Assembly (NCBI GenBank): GCA_022432975.1
Contig: CM039511.1
Location: 26,217,153 to 26,281,152 of the forward strand
Direction of reading: 5' to 3'
DNA length: 64,000 nucleotides
Source: Begonia masoniana
Lineage: Eukaryota > Streptophyta > Magnoliopsida > Cucurbitales > Begoniaceae
Shown: positions 22,046 through 32,114 of the stretch, piece by piece
How positions within the stretch are numbered: the stretch's first letter is position 1
How the letters are laid out: every line of letters begins with the position of its first letter
Notes under the pieces: generated by a model
Seen by the model: the letters and a program-made list of their open reading frames with translations, nothing else
What the model was told of the DNA's origin: nothing
Databases searched by the model: none
Made by a program: the position numbers and the translations under genes

Positions 22046-23115
22046 GCTTCTCTATAACCCGAGCCCCGACGAGAGGAGCCGAGCGACATCCCTCCGACTG
22101 CGACCACGGCTCCGACCACCGTTCAGACGTGCAGACGCCGGCGAGCTGAAGCCAGAGCTCAGTTTGGCTTTTTTCGCGCCTGACCCTACCAAAAACAGGT
22201 AGCTCCTCCTTCCTGTTTTCTCTCTGTTGCTCGGCCGTGGAGTGGCCTGCGGGTTGGGTCGCTTTCTTGGTGGTTTTGTGACAAAAATTTGGAGGATTTA
22301 GGGGTGTGTGAGGGGCGATCCACGGAGGGCTGGAGTACCCTGTTTTCAGAGTGAAACCGTGAGGTGTGTGCTGTGCATTTCTGGCTTCTGAATTTGGAAG
22401 CCCTAATTTGTGTTAAATTATGCTTAATAGGTTAGAATATGATAGATTAGTGAGGTATTGGATGATAATTGATGAAAAACTAGAAAAGGGAAATTTTTGA
22501 TTTAGGGCAGAATCGGGTTTTTGCCATTTTGACCTAGCTACGGTTGTTTGTTTTAAACATTCCTTTTGGCAGGTTAAAATAGGTTATTAGAGGAGTAGTG
22601 GCCGCTGGAATCGTTCGATTCTGATAACCGACGCGAAAGTTACGCGCGTTCGAAATTTTAGGTCGGTTTTTACCGAACCCAAATTAGTGGCCTGTTTAGT
22701 TAGGTTTTAATTGGATTAGGCTAGAAATAATAGTTTGAGAGTAATTGGTGAATGTAGGCTTGATTATAATGAAGCTTGAATGTTTGTCATAGGTCGAGCC
22801 ACATGTGACGTGTGGTGCCAAACCCAGCGAGCTACAGACGACAGGTAAGTTCTCGTGACTTGCTGTGGCCGATAGGCCTACACCATATGTCGTGTTTCGT
22901 TGTCGAGGATATTGGGAGTTATGTGTGTTTATTCGCTTTGGTTGGGTAGTTTAGGGTTAGGCCTTTTATAGGTTATGCTTGTATTATTTGAGAGTATGCA
23001 CTCTGTATGTTTATGTTACGCTTGTATTGTCATGCATCACGGTTTTATAAAAATCATGAAAAAAATAGATTTATGCATGGATTTCATGAAAGAAAAGAAA
23101 AAGTGATGACTTGAA

Positions 23116-23400
23116 ATGAGACGACTAATATGAGATGACTATGACGACTAATATGAGATGACTATGACGACTAATATGAGATGACTACGACGACTGAAAT
23201 GAGACGACAAAAATGAGATGACTATCTGATAAATGAATGAATGTATGATATGAAAAATGAGATGACTATCTGATAAATGAATGAATGTATGATATGAAAA
23301 ATGAGATGACTATCTGATAAATGAATGAATGTACGATATGAAAAATGAGATGACTATCTGATAAATGAATGAATGTACGATATAAATGAATGCACGATAT
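23116..23400 (+). repeat. Minisatellite in LTR E3
   Basis: Tandem copies of a short unit TATGACGACTAATATGAGA and then of a unit of about 54 bp containing GATGACTATCTGATAAATGA. The equivalent inverted array is in E1 at about 2200-2640. Confidence 0.85.
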
Positions 23401-24057
23401 GATAAATGAAATGAATGCACAGGAACTTATGAAAATTGCATATACATGTTTATGCATTGTCATTTACGTAGAATTTACTGAGATTTATTCTCATAGGCGT
23501 CCTTATGGTGTAGGTGAACCCGAAACAGGTGAGGAAGATGTTCCTCTGTTAGATGATCATGCTGGTTGAAGAAGGATGCCCGTGGGAGTGCGCTGGCGTA
23601 GTTGGTGCGATTTTGACCCGTGGGGACGTAGGTAAATGTTTTGGGAAAAATTGATAGATATGAAAATTGTACAGATAGAACATATTAGGTTGTTTGGTTC
23701 TGGATAGTTAAGTGTTTGATGTTTTGATAAACTGTTTTGAAAAGTATTTTATTGAAGATATCTGGACTGCTTGGTGATTTTAAACTCGTAGGGATTATTA
23801 GGTTTTCAAACGGATCCATGCAGTTCGTCTTTATGAAGTACCACTATGTTTTCTATTATGTTATGATTAGGTTTGGTGGCTGAGGAATTAAAGAATGAAT
23901 GAGGTTAAGAGTGATTTATGATGAAGTGTTTAAGTGTGTTTAGGTGTTTAAGTGTAGTTGAAGTGAGAAAAGGAAAAGAAAGAAGAAAGAGGAAGAAAAG
24001 AAAAAGAAGAAGGGGCAGAGAAACAGTCCTTTGGAAATCGGATTCCAGAGGACATGC

Positions 24058-24092
24058 CGTTCGATCGGCATCGATCGGCATGATCGATCGCC
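24058..24092 (+). repeat. Nested CGATCG palindromes in LTR E3
   Basis: Overlapping words CGATCGGCATCGATCGGC and ATGATCGATCGCCC lie in the 3' part of the LTR. LTRs O (about 51738-51860) and P (about 56815-56890) carry similar GATCGATC clusters in the same relative place. Confidence 0.7.
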
Positions 24093-24362
24093 CCTCTTTC
24101 TTTTGTCAGGCTTGGCGATTTTACCACTGGCCGATCGTTTCTCCTCTGCATTTAATTGTTTTAATAGTTTAATTGTTTTAAATAATGGTTTTAAATTTCA
24201 TTTCAATTGTTTTAAGTTAAATGTTTAAAAAAAAAAAAGTTTTTGTGTGAATTTAATAGTTTAGTTTACGGTTTAAATTCCGCTTAGAGTTCATTTAAAA
24301 GTTATAAATGAAAAAGAAAAATTTATACAGAAAATAATTAGGAATGGGTAAGGGTCGTGACA

Positions 24363-25524
24363 CCCTTAACCTCATGAGGAAAGTGTTATGGCCGACTAGT
24401 AAAAGCCCCAGAAGTATAGAAATGTTTTGTGTGATACTAGATGTATGTGTGTTTAGTATGATTATACATTAGCATTACAATTAACATTGTTATGATCTAG
24501 CCCTGCAAAGGTCATTAGAACATAAGGAAAGATCATAAGTTCTCTTGGTGCTCAGCCAAGCTGAGGAGACCTCAAATGATGGCCGAAGTTGAACAAACAA
24601 AATAGCTTAAAATGGAACAAAAATTTATGTGATACTTATGTTGTGAGTGAGATGTGTGACTATGGAAGATGTGGTCCAAATAGCTTGAGGAAAAGAAAAT
24701 GTGCAACAAAACCTCAAGTCGACCGATAAACAATATTTTGTGGCTTTCGGCAAAGTATTCTTTCCAAGGAAAGAATCTCGACTTGGAGGAACCGGTTTGG
24801 CCACTCCCTATTTGTTTCAAACTCTCAAAAGAGTGGAGAGGGAATGTGGAAAATGAGATCCTTGCAAGCAACCGTGCTTATGGGAAATGAAGGTGCAACT
24901 CCCTCAGTTATGTGCAACTGAGACACTTACTTTGAAACTTCACTTCATGAGGTTTTTTCCTTATAGGAAACAACCGATATTCTTATTTCATAAAAAACCA
25001 TTTACACACACTAATAGCCATGCATTTATAGACCTAAGTGGCTTAGGGTTCAGTGTTCAAAAGTAGGCTCAAAGAACCGTTGGAGCTTGGCCATCGGCGA
25101 CCATGGTGTGCTTTGCTTGGGTGGCCGAGATCTCTTCTTGCAATCTTCATCAAAGGGCATGATAAGGCCATATCATAAATCCTTGGAACTCTTCCTTGGT
25201 GCCTCTCCTAATGCTAAGTAAGCTTAGTCACATGTTGGAGTGCCATGTGTTCGGCCATAGGTGGAGATTTAGGCGGTCGATATGTCTTGTGTTTTGGTTG
25301 ATCAAAGGCCAGTTGAAAGCCAAGTCAATGATCCATGTTTTCTCCCAAAGTGGTAAGGGCAACAAGCATCTTTAAGGGGCAGCACTTGGTATGGCCAAAT
25401 CGGGTAAAGAATGCTTCAATTGGATGCTTCATCTCGGCCATTGATCTTGGCACTCGCGCGGTCGAGCTTCCCATGCAAGCCATGAAAATTCCAAGCACTT
25501 CATGTGGGTTAAACCGAAACCAAG
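24363..25524. repeat. Unassigned repeat-like DNA, probably old LTR sequence
   Basis: No gene is supported. The short frames at 24572-24890 overlap on both strands. The sequence around 25010-25060 and its continuation after E4 (29306-29605) loosely resemble the LTR of the 29606-36158 element (for example GGAAGACAAATTCCCAT, shared with 30680 and 35995), so this may be a diverged relative into which E4 was inserted. Confidence 0.4.
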
Positions 25525-25830
25525 TGTAACACCCGAGATTTTTTTAAGGGAAAATAAAATGATAGGTAATTGGTTAATAAATAATTGTTTTAAGTAATTT
25601 AAAAAGGAAAGTGAATAAATTTGGTTAACCTAATTGGTTAATTAATTTAGGTTCGGGTATTTCTAGTGAAATTAAGCCGTGGGTTATAATTTAATAATGA
25701 GATTTAATGAAATTCGAAATAGTCGAAAACAAGGGAGGGCAAAATGGTAAATGATAATTTATTAATGTTTTAATAGAAATTATTATTATTATTCTTATTA
25801 TTATTATTATTTTTATAAAAATAAATCTAA

Positions 25831-25862
25831 AACGACAGAATGGTCGAAGCCATTCTGTCGTT
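25831..25862 (+). repeat. Conserved hairpin with CAGAATGG stem, LTR E4
   Basis: Arm AACGACAGAATGG (25831-25843), loop TCGAAG, arm CCATTCTGTCGTT (25850-25862): a perfect 13-bp stem. It differs from E1 by a G-C pair in place of A-T at the fourth stem position, so both arms changed together. Confidence 0.85.
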
Positions 25863-26624
25863 CGACGTCGAGCAGCGAAGGCAGGGGAGGGGAAGAAGAC
25901 GCGCGATGCGAGCGGCGATCGACGGCCGTTCACCGGCGACTCCGACACTCTCCGGCCAGACGACGGCGACGAGCAAAGTCCGGCCCGTCTCCGCGCGCAA
26001 CCCGACCGATAAGCTCGGCTTTCACTCTTTTTCGGTTTGGTTTGAGGCCGTGAGTGACGAGCCGGATTTGGCTCTGATCACCGGCCGTTTTTGGTCACCT
26101 CCGGCGTGGGTTTGCCGACTCTTGGTCCGGCTTTGGTCGCCTGGCCTTGATGAGCCCGATTTGGGCGAAAAATAGTGAAGGCCGATTTGGGACATTTCGG
26201 TTTTGGTGTGTGTAGCTCGGGATTTTGGTTAGATTAGTCAAATTGAAGGTGTGGGTGGTCGATTGGTGAGGAATTTGGTGCAATTTGAAGGAAAATCGGA
26301 AAAGGGGAAATTTCCGGGTGAAGGGCAGTTTGGGTTTTTTGATTTTTGACCTAGATACGGTCATTTGTTTTAAAATTCCTTTTGGCAGGTTAAAATAGGT
26401 TGTTAGAGGAGTACGTGGTCGCTGGATTTGTTCAATTCCGATATCCAACGCAAAAGTTACGCGCGTTCAAAGTTTCAGGTAGGTTTTTACCGAACCCAAA
26501 TTAGCGGCCCACATAGTTAGGTTTTAGTTGGATTAGACTAGAAATATAGTTTGAAAGTTAATTGGTGAAAGTAAACTTGATTTAATGAAGTTTGACTATT
26601 TGTCGTAGGTAGAGCCGTAGGTTG

Positions 26625-28042
26625 TCGTGTTGTGTTAAGTCGGGTTGTTGTGTTGCATTGTTGGTTGTGTTGTCGTGTTGTGTTAAGTCGGGTTGTTGTG
26701 TTGCATTGTTGGTTGTGTTGTCGTGTTGTGTTAAGTCGGGTTGTTGTGTTGCATTGTTGGTTGTGTTGTCGTGTTGTGTTAAGTCGGGTTGTTGTGTTGC
26801 ATTGTTGGTTGTGTTGTCGTGTTGTGTTAAGTCGGGTTGTTGTGTTGCATTGTTGGTTGTGTTGTCGTGTTGTGTTAAGTCGGGTTGTTGTGTTGCATTG
26901 TTGGTTGTGTTGTCGTGTTGTGTTAAGTCGGGTTGTTGTGTTGCATTGTTGGTTGTGTTGTCGTGTTGTGTTAAGTCGGGTTGTTGTGTTGCATTGTTGG
27001 TTGTGTTGTCGTGTTGTGTTAAGTCGGGTTGTTGTGTTGCATTGTTGGTTGTGTTGTCGTGTTGTGTTGCATTGTTGGTTGTGTTGTCGTGTTGTGTTGC
27101 ATTGTTGGTTGTGTTGTCGTGTTGTGTTGCATTGTTGGTTGTGTTGTCGTGTTGTGTTAAGTCGGGTTGTTGTGTTGCATTGTTGGTTGTGTTGTCGTGT
27201 TGTGTTAAGTCGGGTTGTTGTGTTGCATTGTTGGTTGTGTTGTCGTGTTGTGTTGCATTGTTGGTTGTGTTGTCGTGTTGTGTTAAGTCGGGTTGTTGTG
27301 TTGCATTGTTGGTTGTGTTGTCGTGTTGTGTTGCATTGTTGGTTGTGTTGTCGTGTTGTGTTAAGTCGGGTTGTTGTGTTGCATTGTTGGTTGTGTTGTC
27401 GTGTTGTGTTAAGTCGGGTTGTTGTGTTGCATTGTTGGTTGTGTTGTCGTGTTGTGTTAAGTCGGGTTGTTGTGTTGCATTGTTGGTTGTGTTGTCGTGT
27501 TGTGTTAAGTCGGGTTGTTGTGTTGCATTGTTGGTTGTGTTGTCGTGTTGTGTTGCATTGTTGGTTGTGTTGTCGTGTTGTGTTAAGTCGGGTTGTTGTG
27601 TTGCATTGTTGGTTGTGTTGTCGTGTTGTGTTGCATTGTTGGTTGTGTTGTCGTGTTGTGTTGCATTGTTGGTTGTGTTGTCGTGTTGTGTTAAGTCGGG
27701 TTGTTGTGTTGCATTGTTGGTTGTGTTGTCGTGTTGTGTTGCATTGTTGGTTGTGTTGTCGTGTTGTGTTGCATTGTTGGTTGTGTTGTCGTGTTGTGTT
27801 GCATTGTTGGTTGTGTTGTCGTGTTGTGTTAAGTCGGGTTGTTGTGTTGCATTGTTGGTTGTGTTGTCGTGTTGTGTTAAGTCGGGTTGTTGTGTTGCAT
27901 TGTTGGTTGTGTTGTCGTGTTGTGTTAAGTCGGGTTGTTGTGTTGCATTGTTGGTTGTGTTGTCGTGTTGTGTTAAGTCGGGTTGTTGTGTTGCATTGTT
28001 GGTTGTGTTGTCGTGTTGTGTTGCATTGTTGGTTGTGTTGTC
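26625..28042 (+). repeat. Two-length minisatellite: 22 long (48 bp) and 12 short (30 bp) units
   Basis: A G/T-rich plus-strand array. The long unit contains GTGTTAAGTCGGGTTGTT; the short unit is the long one without 18 bp. The order read from the sequence is L9 S3 L2 S L S L4 S L S2 L S3 L4 S, about 1416 bp. Both unit lengths are multiples of three, so three very long open frames exist (about 475, 498 and 519 codons, on both strands). These are by-products of the period, not genes. Confidence 0.95.
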
Positions 28043-28064
28043 GTGTGGTAGTTGGTTAAAGAGT

Positions 28065-28450
28065 AACGCACTTCGGTGCGGGCAATGTGTAAGGCATTTC
28101 GGTGCGGGCAATGAGTAAGGCATCCTTTCGGGTGCGGGCAACTAGCATTGTTAGTTGTGTTGTCGTGTGGTGTTAAGTTGGGTTGTTGTGTTGCATTGTT
28201 GGTTGTGTGTCGTGTTGTTGAGTGCGTTGTGTGTTGTGTTGCATTGATTGGCGTGAGTAAGGCCCTTCGGGGCAGGCAACTAAGGCCCTTCGGGGCAGGC
28301 AACTAAGGCACTTCGATGCAGGCAACTAAGGCCCTTCGGGGCAGGCAACTAAGGCACTTCGGTGCAGGCAACTAAGGCCCTTCGAGGCAGGCAACTAAGG
28401 CACCTTTCGGTGCGGGCAACTAAGGCATCCTTTCGGGTGCGGGCAACTAG
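28065..28450 (+). repeat. Array of UUCG-type hairpin repeats in LTR E4
   Basis: At least eleven units of about 23-27 bp, in two groups (28065-28142 and 28256-28450), each of the type AAGG-stem-TTCG-stem-AGGCAACT. Stems seen include GCCC/GGGC, GCAC/GTGC, CGCAC/GTGCG, GCACC/GGTGC and GCATCC/GGGTGC (the last two with a TTTC loop). The stem changes are mostly paired; two units have a single C-A mismatch at the loop-closing pair. Confidence 0.85.
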
Positions 28451-29305
28451 AATTGTTTGGTCGTGTTGTCGTGTTATGTTGAGTCAGTTTGTTGAGTTGC
28501 ATGGGTGGTGTTGTGTTGTCATGTTGAGTGGTGTTGTATTGTAGTGTTAGGGTAGGGTGGTGTGTGCATTGTTCTTGTTTATAATTGTTATCCCTACTTG
28601 CTAAGCTTAAGCTTACGTGTGTGTGTTCTGTGGTGTAGGTGACAACAAGAGTACAGGTTAGAGCTACGAGGAAAGTTAGGATTAGGACGCAGTCGTTGAT
28701 GTACGCTGTATGCCGGTGCAGGCAGTTGTCGGGGCGCCTCGACCATGGTCTTCGGAAAGACGAGGGTGGAACAGTATTTTTGGGGTCGTGTATCATTTAC
28801 TTTTATTTTGATGGTTTGTAGAGTTGTCTTTTGGTTGATGTTTTGAGAGTTACGGTATAGCTATTGGTCGTTGATGTATATAGTCATAGTTAAGGGTGAC
28901 GTGTCGCCCTGTACTGTGGACTTTCCTCAGTTAGAGATATTAGTATTTTAGTTTTCCTCTTTAATGCTATTTGGAGATTTCGTAGGTTGGTTAGATGGTT
29001 AGGAATATTCTAGATTTGTTGGGAATGTATTTAATTGCAGGTACCTAGCATTTTGGAGGCGCCATTTACAGGCATTACTTTGCCAAAATTTTCAGAAAGG
29101 ACGCCGTGGTGCTTAATGGTTAGGAGTAAGGGAATTAGTGAGTCTAGGTAGCTAAGTATGACGTAAGAGAGTTTTGAGAGATTTAGTTTTAAATTCAGCC
29201 GTGTCAATTTAGTTTTATGTTTTGGGATTTAAGAAAATTATATTTTAACGCGGGACTGGTTAGCAAAGTAGCGCACCGAGCCAGGGTGGGTTCGGGGGCG
29301 TTACA

Positions 29306-29605
29306 CCAAGCCACCTCCTATCCTAGCATACATCTAACCCTAAATGCCTAACATGCATGCATATAATAATTGTTACAAAAAGGAAAATGTTTGTTGAGTA
29401 AGTGTTCAAAATAAAAATGATACATAAATTCATGCTCGGGAAGACAAATTCCCATGTGAGCTTCTTGATCTTTTATCCTCGTTTTCTATGCAATGACGTG
29501 CCTTGGTTGGTCCTTGTCTTTAGCTTCAACCTCCCACTGTAAATCTCGAAAATTGTGCTCCATGCCTTCACATAACTCATTTCCTTCAAAAGAGAAAAAT
29601 GTGTG
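29306..29605. repeat. Short repeat-like spacer between E4 and the next element
   Basis: Continuation of the sequence interrupted by E4. It includes a segment like the 3' part of the adjacent element's LTR (GGAAGACAAATTCCCAT). No gene is seen. Confidence 0.4.
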
Positions 29606-30842
29606 ACACAAAATCCCTTAGGAAAAGGATCCGTGTTCAAACCCACAAATATTCAATAAGTGCTCAGATGACTAGTGTTGTGCAAACTTAAAATAAAGAG
29701 AAGAAAATAATAAAAATAAAGTGCAAGAAACTAAACTAATACTAGATGATGCAATGGCCGAGAGTTAGATGTTAGATGATGGCATGAAGCATGAAGAAAA
29801 AAAAAAAAAAGAAAATGAAAAGAAAAGTGGAAGAATAAGTAATGGAATGAAGGAAATAAAAATGCAATAAAATAAAGGTGATTTGTGTGGTCGAAATTTA
29901 GAGAGTGAATGTGGGTGAATGTGAAGACAATAAAATAAAGAATACCCTTGGCAGATCCGTAAAGCGATCTTACGGGTTAAGCTCTCGGATAAACGTTTTC
30001 CGGGAGGAAAACGACCACCGTAGGCCGGGATTTTCGTCCTCAATCCTAATCCCAATGGAAAAGGTGAGGGAATAGCTAAGAGCTATCCTAGCAACCCAAG
30101 CTAGGTTAGCAATGGAGGGCTACTCCACTTGGTTCAAAGAACCGAGGAAAAACTCTAAAGGTTACCCACCTTAGAAGAGAGAAATAGAAGTTTCATAAAT
30201 GAGCAAAAATTGTTTACAAACACCAATCCTATGCTTAAATAGAAAATCCTAGGGTGGATGATTAGGGTTTCCATAAGGATGAATGAATGGTGGCCCTTGG
30301 ATGAAAAATGATGGATGGCCAAGATCAAGGCAAACAAGCACACATCCTAGGGAGGAGATGAATGCCATGCCTAAATGGATCAATGGAGGGAATCTTGCCA
30401 CATCATCAATCCATGTTGTCACTAACTCTTGTACTTGCAAAATCATACCTTTAATTATGGGCTCTTCATTGGGCCAAGGCTTCCTTTGGGCTCCCTTATG
30501 TTGATGTCTTCTTCCTTTGAATAATTGGTTGAATTTCTTCAACCCATAATCCACCACCATTCATCTAGTCCTAACCACACAATCTAATGCATGAAATGCA
30601 ATTATAAAATCCTTACAATAAAGGCGAATGTATGCCAAATAGGTTCAAAATAAAAATTACAAAAATAGGACCCGGGAAGACAAATTCCTATTGGGCTAAG
30701 TGGTGACTCCTCCAAGCGATCCATATGCAATCCTTATTCATAAAATTTTCCTACAAAAATAAAAACAAGTAATAAGTAGATAATTTAGATACGGCACGAA
30801 ATTCTACTAAGTTTCTTTTAGTATACATCCCGCGGCATGTCA
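29606..30842 (-). repeat. 3' LTR of the gag-protease-X element
   Basis: Matches 34895-36158 throughout. On the minus strand the purine-rich tract CACCAAGAGAGGA directly precedes the LTR start TGACATG and is the likely polypurine tract. Short open frames inside it occur at the same places in both LTRs and are not genes. Confidence 0.88.
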
Positions 30843-30917
30843 TCCTCTCTTGGTGATTTGAGGATTTGACCTCAAATCCGATGGTTGACTTTTCTCAAGG
30901 AGGACTCCAACAATTTC

Positions 30918-32114
30918 TCATCTATTAGTTTGTTTATTACTTTTGATAGGTTTGAGTTTGAAGGCAATGAGGATATGTTCTTTCGTTAAAAATTCTAGGT
31001 GGCACGGAGGAGGGATGGTCTTATTGAAATTTTCTTTGGTAAGGTTGGAAAAGTTGAATCCGAGGGCTACTTTGGAGGGCGTTTGCTCAAAGATGGAATG
31101 AAATTTTCCAAAGTAGTCGAATTTGACAAGTAATAAGGTGGGGATATTATAATCCTTCAACCAAAGAAATGATCCAATTAATCCTAAGACCTCAAAAGAA
31201 AGTTTACTTACCAATAGAACCTTAACTCTAGTCCTATGGTAGAATTTGTGGTAGTCAAATGGTGGGGAACAAGGTTTTGGCAAACCACCAATTTGAAGGA
31301 AAGAGCGTTGGTTGGCTACAAAAGGAATAAATCTCCTATTCGTTTTTGTAGCTCTAGGAATGACAATAGGAAGGTGAATGATTGGCTCTAGGCCATAGAT
31401 TAACCTCTTTCTAAGGGATGGAACGGATCGAATAATTTCCTCAAGTTTTGGACGGAAAAGAAAGGGAGTGATGATCATACTACCGAAACCAAAAATTATT
31501 TCGTCACTAAATTCCATTTTCTTATGAGGCCAAGTAATTATATTCTCCAATTGGCAAGGCAACTCGTCGACAAATAAAGGATTGGGGTGTTCCTTGATAA
31601 TAGAAATGTTCTCAAAATTTGGAAGGGAAGGAAATGACACCTCTTCTTCATACAAGGGATTATCATGCCAATTGATATTAGAGGATTCTTGTTTTTCACT
31701 CAACCCACATTTTGATAACAAAATATTTTCTTTTAATTTTCTTTTTTGGCGGGTGGCCTCATCGTGAGCAATTTGCTCGGGGGTCATTGGTAGTAATTTT
31801 AACTTTCTTCCTCCAAAGTTAAATGTATAACGGTTGAGGAATCCGTCATAGTTGACTCTACGGTCAAAATGCCATGGTCGTCCTAGTAAAATGTGGATGG
31901 CACTCATTGGGACAACGTCACAAATAACCGCGTCCTTGTATTTCCCTATAACAAAACCTACGGTTACTTGTTTAGTGATCTCATGCTCATGTTTGTCGTC
32001 CAACCATTGAAGCTTATAGGGTGTAGGATGATTATGGGTTTCAAGTCCTAATTTTCTGACCATGTCTTGGGAGGCCGTATTTATGCAACTTCCTCCTTCA
32101 ATATCATCGAACAA
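30918..32114 (-). pseudogene. Protease-like region fused to an unrecognised domain X
   Basis: A 398-codon open frame. Residues about 1-140 match plant gypsy aspartic proteases: a GGSCINTAS active-site segment, then VVPMSAIHILLGRPWHFDRR and FNFGGRKLKLLPMTPEQIAHDE. The segment before GGSC reads DIE where relatives have an Asp, so the catalytic Asp appears replaced by Glu. The C-terminal 250 or so residues (including GSMIITPFLFRPKLEEIIRS and FLWLKDYNIPTLL) are not RT, RNase H or integrase, and I do not recognise them. The join to gag is out of frame, with the two frames overlapping at 32081-32114. This long frame is still open, which is notable for a decayed region. Confidence 0.7.

Larger units (their letters stand above)
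21713..24362 (+). mobile_element. Solo LTR E3 (2650 bp)
   Basis: It starts TGTAACACCCGAG at 21713 and ends GGGTCGTGACA at 24362, with exact target duplications CCCTT at 21708-21712 and 24363-24367. Shared core text with E1 and E4 (around 22510-22720, including AAAGTTACGCGCG) places all three in one family. It carries the CAGAATGG hairpin, an internal minisatellite, the box GTGTAGGTGA at 23508-23517 and a cluster of CGATCG palindromes at about 24058-24092. There are no retroelement proteins. Confidence 0.92.
25525..29305 (+). mobile_element. Solo LTR E4 (3781 bp), enlarged by tandem arrays
   Basis: It starts TGTAACACCCGAG at 25525 and ends GGTTCGGGGGCGTTACA at 29305, with exact target duplications CCAAG (25520-25524, 29306-29310). 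It shares the core block (about 26330-26540) with E1 and E3, the CAGAATGG hairpin, and the box GTGTAGGTGA at 28633-28642. It is longer than its relatives because of a 1.4-kb minisatellite and a hairpin array. The end text GGGTGGGTTCGGGGGCGTTACA nearly matches the end of LTR P. Confidence 0.92.

Noticed and set aside
26582..28141. Three open frames of 475-519 codons on both strands, which look like large repetitive proteins
   Set aside because: Unit lengths 48 and 30 are multiples of three, so any stop-free frame stays open through the whole array. Composition follows the repeat, and no start context or flanking coding sequence supports a gene.
26625..28450. CRISPR-like repeat arrays
   Set aside because: Units are directly adjacent with no unique spacers, the host is a plant, and there are no cas genes. 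They are minisatellite and hairpin repeats.
29765..30560. Small frames repeated at 35063-35876 as a possible gene pair
   Set aside because: They are the same positions of the two LTRs of one element and carry no codon signal.
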